A stretch of DNA of 32,931 nucleotides from Pelomyxa schiedti (Eukaryota; Evosea; Pelobiontida; Pelomyxidae). Position 1 is the stretch's first letter. Every line of letters begins with the position of its first letter. The stretch is taken from contig JAHLWZ010000095.1 of assembly GCA_020536535.1 (NCBI GenBank), forward strand, positions 691 through 33,621. The letters are read 5' to 3'. The translations under genes and the position numbers were made by a program. The notes under the pieces are model-generated. The model made no database searches. It was not told the DNA's origin and saw only the letters and a program-made list of their open reading frames with translations. Positions 10,036-21,099 of the stretch are shown here, one piece after another.

Positions 10036-12271
10036 TCAGGAATTATTGGTGTTGGTTGTTGAGGTTGTAGTTGTGGTCGTTGTGGTTGATGGTGTGGTGG
10101 GTGTTGGTGTTGGTACTGTTGTGTGTGGCTTCCTGACACAGAAAGTGGCGATGTACTCATGGAAGTCCTTGGCAATTTCAGCAGGGTCCAGGCCGTACAT
10201 ATCCAGGCTGTAGGTTCTCCTCCCGTGCTTTCCTTGGGGATTATCAGCCTGCCATTTGGCCATCTTGTCTGAAAGCCCTTCCCTGATGATGTATTAAAGA
10301 CTGAGGAAATGCCGGTATTAATTAAGAACGCGATTGTATAGTACTATCAGCGGTGAAAATTTAAGTTTAAGTAACACACTCGAAGTTTAGCCCGAAGTGG
10401 CCGTAGACATTCTGGCAGGTTTCTATTGGATGCTCCATCAAATCTGAGAGAAGGATGAGAATTTGAATGAACATTATATTTAAGTACCCAAATAATGAAC
10501 GTTGTAGTACAAGGCCGGATCGGCGTGGCGCTGGAAATCACAGATACGCTCTGCTGCAAGTTTCCACATGTTTTTGGCAATTCTTTTTTGGAGATTAAAT
10601 GGGACAAACAATCAGTCAGCTTCAGGGAATAACACCTCCCAAGAAGTCTCCGGTCCCATGCACCAGGATAGAAGCAATGGCCTGCCAAGCTCTCGATCAG
10701 AGCACACCATGATGGGATTGTCTCTTTTGGGTGCCTGAAGTGGGCGAGATAACAGTATCAAAAAAATATTGCATTGGTTGGGGGAAACCTATGTGTGAAG
10801 ACAATTCTGCCACTGGGGAACCCAGCGGCCAATGAATCGAGCCACAGTGGGTGAGCGGGGCATTTCAATACCCAGTGTGATTGTGGGGGAAATCCCTGTA
10901 TGAGTTGCACTTAATGGGTAGTGATGAACAGATAACTAAATACGGATTCCAGCATTTGGAAGAATGTCCTCAAAAACTGGTAGCTGTGCAGTTTGTTGGA
11001 GTCGACGAAATCTTCAAGGGCTTCGTCTGTTGTGTGTTTATACAACCCCATCACTCCTTAAAGGCTACCATTTGTCAGATAAATGTGTGTAAGCCACTGC
11101 CCTGTTAAACTCATGATGTATGTGTCCTCATCTGTGATTGAAGTTGGTCGAGAATAATTTGGGAACAAAGAAACCTTGCACAAGTGAACCCATGTGATGC
11201 GATTCGTGAATTCTTGAACTGTTTTGCTGTGTGGTGAGATTTGGTTAATTTTGTGTGAACAAACTTTCTCCCTGGATAAAGCATCTCTGCTTGTGCCATT
11301 GCTTTTTCCACCTTTTGGTCAATTAGAAAGGGCTAACTAATCTTGGGAGCAGTAAATCTTTACAAGTTGTATCCTGGGGTCTGTTCGAAGCGCCTCAGGA
11401 GATTTGGCAGGGGGAACCATTGGGGCACCAAAGAACATTTCGTAGGTAAAAGCTCCCCGTGACTTGGGATCGCAGAGAAGAATGCTGCGAGAAAGAGTAA
11501 GACTGTAAGGTCGCAAGTCACTCTTCATATTACTTCTGCAAAAGAGTTGTTCCCGTTCTGGGAAATCCTGCTATGATTATAGCTGGCTTCAAGGGAGTCG
11601 TTCCAATCTCTGGGTGCGCAGTGTAATACCGAGTCAACTGTGTTTGGTTGGAATTCATTCAGTTTCCACTTATACATACAGAAAGGGCGGAATCAACAAA
11701 TGCATTCATGGTTGAATTAAGCATGAGCCGAGAACTCTGTGTGAAAAGTAAGGTTTGATGACTCTACTTGTGGAAACAAAATACTGGAGGAATTCGGTTC
11801 TGGTCTATCTCTTTCCAAAACAAGCAATAGGAGCGATAACAAGGGCTCAAATCACCAGCAACTCCCTTGTATAAGGACAATTGCTTTGCTTTCTGTGCAC
11901 AAACCACATTAAACTCAATGAAACCCTAAGAGGGGAAAAAGAAGCGTACTGCCAATATTCCAGGAATATCAATGTAGAAAGGTGAGAATCTTCCGAGGGA
12001 CCATCCTATCCAATCAATTCCCCAAGCTGCCCATGACTGTGTCACCCTCTCATGTGGCAGGTGAACATTGAATACTCGTGGTGTTGATTCCACCGCAGAA
12101 CTACTCGCTATAAAAAACATTTACCAATACAAAGGTAACGAAAGAGTGGTAATTACCAGCAGAAGTAATAACGGCAGTTGTGGCCGCGGCATTGTTTTGC
12201 TTGTTGCTGTCGGCATCACCATTATGGGAGGTGCTTGCAGTTGCAGTTGAGGGAGGTGGCGTCGAAGTCAT
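10036..12271 (-). CDS. PAPS-dependent sulfotransferase, paralog A
   Basis: Transfers sulfuryl groups from PAPS to an unknown acceptor. It is read on the minus strand from MTSTPPPST (start 12271) through about ten or more short introns to a stop at 10036. Landmarks in order: conserved N-terminal block NVHLPHER then WGIDWIGWSLGRFSPF (about 11945-12060); KGVAGDLSPC; TRYYTAHPEIG followed by the 5'-PSB loop GFPRTGTT (about 11550); DPKSRGAFTYEMFFGAP (about 11440); DEDTYIMSLTGQWLTH; the 3'-PB region with SHWVLKCPAHPLWLDSL and FPSGRIVFTHR (about 10793-10900); and a C-terminal PQGKHGRRTYSLDMYGL. The tail is Pro/Thr-rich (TTTTTTTT). The fold best fits Sulfotransfer_3-type enzymes. No frame breaks were seen in the motifs. 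First of three head-to-tail paralogs. Confidence 0.82.
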
Positions 12272-12428
12272 CACTACAAACTCAATTCGCTTTTATCTCT
12301 AGGTGTGGGGTACTTGTTGGGGTTGTGTGTCTCTTGGATTTTTAAGTGTCACAAAGAAAAAAAAAGAATCACAGATTTCAACTAATAGATCAAAAATGCC
12401 TATGTGTGATACTGTAGGCCTCAATCTC

Positions 12429-14729
12429 TCATTCCTTGTTCGAACTTTCAGTAGTAGAAGTACACGTAGTGGTTGATGATGAGGGTTGTTGGGGTGTCGC
12501 CGGAGGGCAGAACTTTTCGATGTATTCACTGAAGTCATCACAGATCTCCTTGTGAGAGAGACCGTACATTTCCAGAGAGTATCCACGCCGTCCGTGTTTG
12601 CCTTGTGGGTTTGCTTGTTTCCAATCTTTCATCCTTTGTGCCAGTTCCTCGCTGTTGTGGGGTGTTAGTATTCTGTTGGTTTTTGTCTATTGTATTATGG
12701 GTTCGAAATGCCCCGATTGAGAGACATTATCGCTATAGCAAATGAAAATGAAATGTTGAATCTATTTACATTTAATTATTACACAGGGCTGGACTTCATA
12801 CTCAAATGTAAGGCCAAAGTGTTGGTAGATGGCTCTACAGCATTCTATTGGTCGTTTCATCAGGTCTGTAATGTGTGATTATTGTGTAGAAACATGGAGT
12901 ATAGAAAAATTCGAACCCAGGTAGTCGACATTAAAATACAGAGAAGGGTCCACATTGCGTTGAAACTCACAAATGCGGGCCGCAGCAAGCTTCCAAACGT
13001 TCTTGGTTACCCTGGAATGATTAGAGGCCATTAAACGGAGTCAAATTACCTTCCCAAGTGGCGCCGGTCCCATGCTCCAGGGTAGAAGCAATGGCCTCCC
13101 ATGCTCTCAATGAGTGCACATAGTGAGGGTACAGTTTCTACTGGGTGCCTATTCACTTATATGTCAGGTGACAGAGTAAAAAGACGCGTACCGGTGAGTG
13201 AATACAATTCTGCCGCTTGGGAAACCATTGGCTAGAGATTCAAGCCAAAGTGGATGCGAGGGAGATTTCAGAATCCAGTGCGATGCTGGAGCAAACCCCT
13301 ATTGGAGTTGGTAAGTCCCCGATCCTTCCTTATGCCTTTATCGTACCGTCTCTAGCATTTGGAAGAAAGTCCTCAAGAAGTTGTATGTGTGCAATTTATT
13401 TGGGTCTGCAAAGTCGTTGATGGAAGCCTCTAAAAAAAAGAGTTAACAAATTGTGGAAAAATATGCACTCACCATCTCCAATGCTATAGTGGGTTAACCA
13501 ATTGCCAGTTAAACTCATAATGAATGTGTCTTCATCTTGAACAGTCGTACCCATGGGATGGGATTCAGATATCCGGGCACTAAAAGGTATTAGAGGAAAT
13601 CCTTTGCCTTGTTCAAATGCGGAGGCTTACCTCCTTCCAGGATACAATAATTCTGCCTGAGCTAATGCTTTGTCCACCTTGTATTTGAATTGTTAGCCGT
13701 TGAAAATCCGATTTACATACAATCGCGATTCTTGGGTCAGTCTTGAGTGCTTCCGGGGACTTTGCAGGAGGGACCATGGGGGCACCAAAGAACATTTCAT
13801 ATGTATATGCCCCTCGTGACTTGGGGTCACACAGAAGGAAGCTGGGATTTTGGTAAAAAAAAAGATAAATATAAAGAGACATGGACTCACTTTTGCAACA
13901 AGGTTGTTCCGGTTCGAGGGAATCCAGCGACTATAATGGCCGGTTTCAGGGGCACTGTGCCGATCTCTGGGTGTGCGGTATAATATCGAGTCAGCTGAGG
14001 TATTCAAGTCAACAACAGAAAGGTTTGTAAGGTACAAACGGATAAAGCAGAATCCACAAAGGAATTAAGTGTTCCGTTGAGCATAATCCTAGAGCTCTGA
14101 TAGATTAAGAACAATAAAATGACCGGCTGAAAGATATTACACACTGGTGGAATTTTGTTCTGGTCCAGACCATTCAAAAATAAGGAATAAGACTTGTAAC
14201 AAGGGCTCAGGTCACCAGCTACTCCATTGTACTTGGATAGTTCCTTTGCTTTCTAACTATTATTTAAGTCCCAACATTGAATGAATAATACAGAGGGACG
14301 CAGTACCGCCAATATTCCAGGAATGTCAATATAGAAAGGTGAGAATCTTCCGAGGGACCATCCTATCCAGTCAATTCCCCACCCAACCCACGACTGTGTA
14401 GCCCTCTCATGTGGCAGGTGAACATTGAATTCCCGCCCTTCTGAACCTACTCCATAACGTTAACCATATTCACGCGCATTTAACTTATGTAATATGATTA
14501 TATGACATATAACATGTAATACGAATAGAACGACGAATTTTGTACACGCACTTGCTTTCGTTGTTGTTGTTGTCACCACGCTCACACTAGCCGACGACGA
14601 GGACGACGCGGACGTCATGGTAGGTGTGGCCTCACCAGCAGCAGTGGACTTGTGGGATTTGTCATCGTCACCCTGCGGGTTAGTTTCCCGGTCGCTGGCG
14701 TGCTGAGGGGGTGCTGATGATGATGCCAT
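12429..14729 (-). CDS. PAPS-dependent sulfotransferase, paralog B
   Basis: Same exon order and motifs as its neighbours. The start chosen is 14729 (MASSSAPPQ); an in-frame ATG at 14774 would add 15 residues. The Ser/Thr-rich N-terminus is followed by NVHLPHER and WGIDWIGWSLGRFSPF (about 14340-14430), GFPRTGTTLLQ (about 13890-13945), DPKSRGAYTYEMFFGAP (about 13800), SESHPMGTTVQDEDTFIM (about 13510-13570), SHWILKSPSHPLWLESL and FPSGRIVFTHR (about 13195-13300), and PQGKHGRRGYSLEMYGL near the end. All PAPS-binding motifs are present. The C-terminal tail is short and Ser/Thr-rich. It is closest to the relic at 6480-6800. The gap to the next gene downstream on the minus strand is only about 160 bp. 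Confidence 0.82.
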
Positions 14730-14908
14730 TGTTTGTTGTTCGTCCTCTGAAGTGGGGGGTAGGTACAACCTCAAGTTTGTCTGTTTGTTTCAAAACAAAC
14801 GGCTTTTTCCGGTTGAAGAGGTGACGTAAAACTGCTGTGAAAATTCGTGAGATCGAACTAAACGACCTTCTTTTCTTGGCCATTTGAACTTCTCATTTGT
14901 GACACGAA

Positions 14909-16989
14909 TCAGTGATCGCGACACGCTGTTGTGGGTGGTGAAGTGTTACTTTTAGTGGCACTTGTTGTTGCCGTCGTGCACGTGGTCGCTGGTGGTGATG
15001 ATGGGGTGCCGTGGCGGCTGCAGAATGTGTGGATGTATTCACTGAAGTCATCGCAGACCTCCTTGTGCGTGAGGCCGAACATTTCAAGGGAGTAGCATCG
15101 CCGGCCGTGCTGGCCTTGTGGGTTGACTTGTTGCCACTCTTTCATCCTTTGTGCCAGTTCCTCGCTTTTTTGAAGGTTAGTTTGGGCATAGAAGTTGTTG
15201 CATAACGCACTCAAATTCAAGGCCAAAGTGGTTGTATAAACTGCGGCATGCTTCACTTGGATGTTGCACCAAATCTTTCATAAGACGTTCGTTACACAGG
15301 ACAAGGTATAATTGGAAACGCACCGTCATACTGTAAATTATAGTACAAGGAAGGATCCGTTCTGCGTTGGAACTCACAGATACGTGATGCCGCCTGTTTC
15401 CAGACGTTCTTTGTTATCCTGGAAATGTGGTTGGCGAAAAGCCCAAGGATACCATTCCATATCAATTACCTTCCCAAGATCCGCCTGTCCCATGCTCCAG
15501 GATAAAAACAGTGACCGCCCATGCTTTCAAAAAGAGCACATAATGATGGAATTGTTTCAGTTGGATGCCTGCTTTTTGGTCAGTTACCATCAGGTGATTA
15601 GCAAGGACCTGTGAGTGAATACAATCTTTCCATCTGGGAAACACGGCGCAAGTGAATCTAGCCACAGAGAGTGTGCTGGGCACTTCATAACCCAGTGGGA
15701 TGTTGGTGCAAAACCCTGTTGAAATAGAATAAGACAAGACCATTAGGGGCCTTCTCGCACCGTTTCGAGCATTTGGAAGAAGGTTCTCAAGAACTGATAT
15801 GCGTGCAACTTGTTTGGATCAACGAAATCATTAATTGATTCCTCTTTAAAGCTGTAAGGCTTTCTGGAACTCGACAAAGCATACCACAGCCTGTACTGAA
15901 AAGAGTGAGCCATTGCCCTGTCAAGGTCATAATGAATGTCTCTTCATCCCGGGTAGTTGGTCCCATTTTGTGGGATTCCGAGATACGCAACCTGATTTTT
16001 ATAAGCTATTACTCTTTATAAAAGGTAAGATTTTACCTTCTTCCGGGAAAGATGGATTCAGGTTTTAACATTTCTCTTGACATCTGCATGCCGTTGAGTA
16101 TGTGTTTACATAGGGTAATCTTACAATGTCAATTCTTGGATCATTCTTGAGTTCATCAGGGGATTTTGCTGGCGGGACCATTGGTACCCCGAAGCACATT
16201 TCAAATGTGTACGCTCCCCGCGATTTAGTGTCGCACAAAAGGAGGCTATGCTGGAGTTAGTGCGACACTAGTCATGTTAAATTCTCACTTCTGCAGCAAA
16301 GTTGTTCCAGTGCGGGGAAATCCAGCGATTATGATGGACGGTTTCATGGGTACTGTGCCAACCTCTGGGTGTGCAGTGTAATATCGAGTCAGCTGAGGAA
16401 AGTAAGGAACAATTAATACAATGAATTACAAACTGATAAAGCTGAGTCCACAAATGTATTGAAATTTCCATTGAGCATGGCTCTGGCAGTCTGAAGCTAG
16501 TGAAAAATTGAAAAAGGTAGGTGCATAGACATACTGCCGGCATCCGGTTCTGGTCAATGCCTCTGAGGAACAAAGAATACGATTTGAAACAAGGACTTAG
16601 ATCTCCAGCGACCCCTTTATACCGCGAAAGTTCCTTTGCTTTCTGCAATAAATAAATGTTAATAATGCTCGCAGGGAATCAAAAAAATACACATGTATTC
16701 GACACACCGCGAGGATTCCATCGACGTCAATATAAAAAGGCGAGAATCTACCCAGTGACCAGCCTAGCCAATCAACGCCCCACCCAACCCACGACACCGC
16801 GGGCCTCTCGTGTGGCAAGTACGGCCCCCCACCGGCCTCATTCCCCCCGAATATTTGCACCGTACTGCCATGCTGTATCACGCGTGTGTCCGCGACCCCG
16901 CATCCCGTCGCTTTATGCACAGCCGAAACTTCAATCTCTGCCCCATCGCCGTTGTCATTGTCACCTTCGCTTTGTGCTCCTTGTCGCAT
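14909..16989 (-). CDS. PAPS-dependent sulfotransferase, paralog C
   Basis: Third tandem paralog. The start is taken at 16989 (MRQGAQSEGDNDNGDGAE); an upstream start is possible. Motifs: YLPHERPAVSWVGWG and LGRFSPFYIDVDGILAV (about 16705-16820), KGVAGDLSPC (about 16590-16625), GFPRTGTTLLQ (about 16290-16340), DTKSRGAYTFEMCFGVP (about 16190-16240), SESHKMGPTTRDEETFIM (about 15935-15985), SHWVMKCPAHSLWLDSL followed by FPDGKIVFTHR (about 15605-15710), and PQGQHGRRCYSLEMFGL near the C-terminus. The tail is Thr/Ala/Ser-rich. It is the most diverged of the three in the N-terminal exon and in the DTKSRG block. No broken frame was seen in conserved segments. Confidence 0.8.
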
Positions 16990-17159
16990 TTCCGGGGAAA
17001 ACAGTCGCTGTCTTGGTGCCGCAGCACGAACGTATAACGTGATTGTTTGTTATTGTGTTGTTTTACATTTGCCGGTTTCCTGTGTTTTTCCTAACAGAAC
17101 TGCAGCCGGGTTTTGATGTAACACTACGTTTGGCGAAACGATAAGATCAACCGGGGATC

Positions 17160-18662
17160 TCACTCTGATTCGTCAGAGTATGAGGATCCATACGACGAGG
17201 ATTCAGAGTCAGAAGAGTCGCCAGTGTACATGTTATAAGTAGCCCTGATCAAGCTTTGTGCCTCCTCAAGAACTTGGTTGTTATTGATGTTGATGGGTGG
17301 TGGCAATGGACCGTCAGTGACTGCAGCACTCTGGCAGATGTCTGAATGCATTTGTGTGTCAGTGCCATTATCAATATTACAGTCAATGCATTTTATCTCT
17401 GACGGAGGATCCTGTGCTTGTATTTCTCGTTGGGGTTTGTCACTGGCGATTTCCAGTTCTTGGTGTTGCTGCGGTTGTGTATCCTGTACTAGCATAGGTG
17501 ATACAGAAACTATCAAAGGTGGTGGTGTTGTGGCTGTACTAATTTGATTCTGTTGTTGTTGATTATGCTGAGGGTAGTCTGGGCCTGTTGTCGATTCAGG
17601 AGAGTGACAAGACAGAGGCAACGACATCTGCTGATTCGCAACAGTGTTGGTTCCTGGGCTCATCCTTAGCGTAGTAGTAGATGATGACCCACCGTGGCCC
17701 AGGGCCTCGCGCAGCGCCGAGAGCTCCGCGATGGACCGCGAGTGTAGGCCGTGCATGGCCCTGGCGTACTCGACCGCCGCGTCCCTGCCGCGCCTCTCGA
17801 GCTCCGCCACCCTCCCCAGCAGCTCGTCCCTCTCCCTCGCGCACTCCCTCAGCTTCTCCTCCATCCTGCTCATCTCCTCCCTCATCTTCCCAGCCGCGTC
17901 CCCCTCGCCGCCCCCGTTCCCCTGCCGTTTCACCACGCTGGCCGCTGGCCCAGCCACCAGCGCACCCGGCTGCTGTGCTTGTGCCCGAGACTGCGACTCG
18001 CACAGCGACGCCGCCGCCGCCAGGGCCCTGAGCCTCGCCACCTCCCGCGCCACGGCGTCCCTGCGGGCCCCCGCGTCGCGCAGCCTCTGCCTGAGGTCGC
18101 ACCGCGCCCGCCTGTCGGCCACGAGCCTGGCCAGCGCGGCGGTGGCGGCGGCCTCGGCGGCCAGGAGCCTGGTGGCTTCGTCCTGGTCCCTGGCCAGCCT
18201 CGCCTTGGCCTGGAACACCTTGGTCTTCCTCTCCAGGCACTGCTGCTGCGTGTCCTCGATCTTCTTCCTGAGGTGCGAGAGCTCCACCTCGAGCACGAAC
18301 TTCCTCTGGGCGAGCTGCACGACCTCGTCGCTGCTCGATGACGTCACCCGTGGCGTAAGAATCGGTTGCTGCTGCTGTTGAACTTGTTGGATCTGCTGTT
18401 GTTGATCATCGGGGGGTAGTGATGATGACAGTGAAGGGGGTGATAGTGGTTGTGACACCATTTGTTGTTGTTGTTGTTGCTGCCTCTGCATTGGGGCACT
18501 GGGGGAACGGAGTTGGACAAGGAGGGGTTGTGGTTGCTGTTGATGAGGGGAGGGTGAGAGTGGTTGTTGGTCATTGGTGTTGTTGGTGCTTGTTATTTTT
18601 TCTATTGGTAGACGTAATAGCAAGGGACGCGACTTCGTATTCGTCGCCGCGCCTCCTCTCAT
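17160..18662 (-). CDS. Long coiled-coil protein with Gln-rich N-terminus and acidic Ser-rich C-terminus
   Basis: Function unknown. A single open frame of 500 codons, apparently intronless, starts MRGGAATNTKSR at 18662. Residues about 30-110 are Gln/Pro/Ser-rich with poly-Gln. About 115-325 form a heptad-rich coiled coil, first Lys/Glu-rich then strongly Ala/Arg-rich (LRKKIEDTQQQ, REVARLRALAAAA, MEEKLRECARERDELL). About 330-460 are low complexity. The C-terminus carries a DSSDSESSS-type acidic serine cluster typical of CK2 sites. The coding DNA for the coil (about 17690-18310) is far richer in GC than its surroundings, so several other frames stay open by chance. It could be a cytoskeletal or centrosomal scaffold, but nothing specific supports that. 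Confidence 0.75.
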   Translation of the reverse strand: MRGGAATNTKSRPLLLRLPIEKITSTNNTNDQQPLSPSPHQQQPQPLLVQLRSPSAPMQRQQQQQQQMVSQPLSPPSLSSSLPPDDQQQQIQQVQQQQQPILTPRVTSSSSDEVVQLAQRKFVLEVELSHLRKKIEDTQQQCLERKTKVFQAKARLARDQDEATRLLAAEAAATAALARLVADRRARCDLRQRLRDAGARRDAVAREVARLRALAAAASLCESQSRAQAQQPGALVAGPAASVVKRQGNGGGEGDAAGKMREEMSRMEEKLRECARERDELLGRVAELERRGRDAAVEYARAMHGLHSRSIAELSALREALGHGGSSSTTTLRMSPGTNTVANQQMSLPLSCHSPESTTGPDYPQHNQQQQNQISTATTPPPLIVSVSPMLVQDTQPQQHQELEIASDKPQREIQAQDPPSEIKCIDCNIDNGTDTQMHSDICQSAAVTDGPLPPPININNNQVLEEAQSLIRATYNMYTGDSSDSESSSYGSSYSDESE

Positions 18663-18857
18663 TTACAATTAATAAATTTTCACGTAGTTATCAGAAAAGT
18701 GATGAAGTTCTTGAATGGGTGAGTGAATGTATGTGTATGCAAAGGGATGGGTGTTAAGGGTATACATTACAAAATTACGGTTGTTGAAAAGCCGCCGGTA
18801 TTACCTGAAATTCGATTAGTTGAGGAACGGTTTTGGCTTACAACTAACCTGTTTTTC

Positions 18858-20091
18858 TCATGATGATAGTTTCGAGAGTGGAGGTTGATTTTGTTGCTGT
18901 TGGAGTTGATGGAGGAGTTGGTCCCTTTCCCGGGTGAGGGCTTCCGTTTCGCTTTGAATTCCAGCAAGCTGTGACTGCGGGTCAGTTTCGTTCTCAGAGA
19001 TATCTTCATTCTCTGAATCGCTGGACTCGTATTGTTGCAGTGTATTTGTGAGTTCTTCCTTCCGGAGAAGTTCAGCCGCTAATAGCCGTTGGGTTTCCTC
19101 AAGCTTTTGTTGCATTACAGTCAGTTGCTGAACACTTGGCTCCAGGTCATCCAGAACGGCTTGCACATCTTGGAGTTCCATACTCATAGAAAGTTTTTCC
19201 CGTTCCAACTGCATTATCTTTTTTGACAAGATGAAAGCATCCCCATCCTCAGATCTCATTTGATGCCTCGCCTCAGCCTGTGCCATTGCCAACTTTGCTT
19301 CAGCAAGCTCCCGTTCGTATTTCTTTGCCGTAGATTGATACCTTTTACATTTAAGTCACCAAACTGATAAAAACAACGTTATGAAATAAATTAATTTGGA
19401 ATTCAAAACTCCCACAAGTGCCCACACACAAAACCTCAAACAAAGAAAAAAAAGGGAAGAAAAAAAAAGAAAGAAAGAAAAATCCCCACCCCATCCACAA
19501 AAGGAAACACACACAAACCACACCCACAATTGGGAGTCACCTCATTCTCTTGGTGACCTCCTCCACCAGCTTCGCCTCTGCGTCGGCCAGCCGCTCCTCC
19601 AGCGTCTTGCGGTCGCTGCCCTGCGCCCGCCGCACCGCCCGCCGCCGCTCCACCTCCTTCTCGTACGCCGCCTTGGCCCGCCCCGCCTCCTCGCGCAGCC
19701 GCTCGCTCTCGGCCGAGCACCGCCGCAGCTGGTCCTCGGCCGCGGCCGCGCGGCGCTGCAGGTCCGCGGCCACGCGGTCGGCCTCGCGGGCCAGCGCGTC
19801 GGCCTGCTGCTGCCAGTCCGCGTCGAGCTTGTCGCTGTACTGCTGCCAGTCCGTGCAGCACGGGCACCGCAGGGCGTCGTGGCCGCGGCCCGGCGACGGC
19901 GTGGGCTGCTGCTGCTGCCCGGGGACGTCGCCGTGCGCCGCGCCGAGGGCGAGAGCGCAGAGACCGGCGCTGGCGTTGGCGCTGGAGCGGTAGTGGTGCC
20001 CACCACCGCCGCCGGTGGAGACGGTCGGGGTCAGAATTGTGGGCTTGGCGGCACAGGTTGCGGTGTTGTTTGGTGGGGTTCGTAGGGACAT
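18858..20091 (-). CDS. Two-exon coiled-coil protein, 344 residues
   Basis: Exon 1 is 20091-19541, the intron 19540-19342 (198 nt, ending AAAAG) and exon 2 is 19341-18858; together they give exactly 344 codons plus stop. After a Gly/Ala/Thr-rich start there is a CPCC pair (about residue 75), then continuous coiled coil. In exon 1 it is Ala/Arg-rich and coded by GC-rich DNA (DALAREADRVAADLQRRAAA). In exon 2 it is a more ordinary Glu/Lys/Gln/Leu coil (KKYERELAEAKLAMAQAEA) with an acidic break (SSDSENEDISENETD). Function unknown. It lies tandem to the preceding coiled-coil gene, in the same orientation and with the same compositional switch, so the pair may be functionally linked. Confidence 0.78.
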
Positions 20092-21099
20092 GGTTTATGA
20101 GAAGCAATCAACAGAATAAAACCGAGGTGCTGCGGCTACGGACTTGTGTCTGCTCTCCAGAGACGTGACCATGGTGATGGGGGAGCGACTCCCTCTGCCT
20201 GGGGGCACGAGGTATCCCCTTTTCAAAGTAAAGTTGTTGGGCTGTCTCGTTCAGTGCTGTTTTCACCCAAATGGGAAATGTCTCCCGGGAGCGTTTTGGG
20301 GAGAGTTCCCAGAAGGGAGAGCTTGGGAGTGATTTGGGAGTGATGAGGCCTCAATCAACTTACTTAAAAAAGTTGGGAAATTACAGCACTGAGTCTCGTT
20401 GGCACCACATACATAAAAAATGTATACTCTCTCCACTCCTATGACAGTAAGGACAAATACCCTTGTAAGGAACCTTAGTGGTTCGTGTGGTTTCGGCATC
20501 AGGGAACGACCTGGGAAATCAGTGAGGATCTGAGTTCCATCTGCAGACATCCCTGCACCTCTCTGCATTCTCGGATGTTGATATGACTTTTTTGATTTCC
20601 GGCCTCTAAAAGCCAGAAGACATGTGGCGTTGATCCTGCGGAAATGATGAGATTTTCCGTGTTTGGAGCTTTCTTTTTGTCTGCTTCGCGCAGACAACCA
20701 AGAAAACCCACACAACCGCAAAAAACAAAACAAACAGGCCACCAACACTGGTTGCTCCTACAGCAACACCCACAATTGTGGTTTGGAGAGGAGAGAGCAC
20801 ATCAGTTGTTTTGTGTTGTATGAGGGGTAGTGGAGCAATGCGTCACAGCAACAAGGTAGGGGATGCCCCAGAGGGTGGTGGAGCAACTATGGGACTGTCT
20901 TTAGGGGATTCCCAATCCCAAACCGCGGGCAGTAGTACATTGTTAGTGGGAATCGGAGCCCCAATTGATGACTCAAGATTGATGAAAAAGAGGTTGGCCA
21001 TTTTACACTTATGTTTGTTTGGTTTTTTGGTTCCCCCCTCCCCATTTGAATGAATAGCCCTGCCAAATATGCCAATATCTCACTTGGAGTCTAAGTAGG
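20092..21099 (-). other. Unresolved stretch: membrane-segment frame interrupted by a TGA
   Basis: On the minus strand an ATG at 21001 opens MANLFFINLESSIGAP and reaches an in-frame TGA at 20843-20845. The same frame then continues as a strong transmembrane segment (TTIVGVAVGATSVGGLF, then VVWVFLVVCAK) with a KRK cytosolic flank, ending at 20606. No AG acceptor exists between the TGA and the membrane segment, so an intron cannot remove the stop. A separate possible 3' exon (about 20381-20510) encodes CPYCHRSG and CMWCQRD, which looks like a small zinc-binding pair. This may be a decayed or misassembled type I membrane protein gene. Nothing else was seen in 20092-20380. Confidence 0.3.

Noticed and set aside
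17596-18381. Long open frames on both strands (for example + strand 17644-18381)
   Set aside because: They overlap the GC-rich core of the minus-strand coiled-coil gene. GC-rich DNA lacks stops in all frames, and only the minus frame gives heptads and continues into well-behaved flanks.
19396-20085. + strand 229-codon frame
   Set aside because: Shadow of the GC-rich exon of the 18858-20091 gene; it starts in an A-rich intron and has an Arg/Leu/Ala composition typical of antisense reading.
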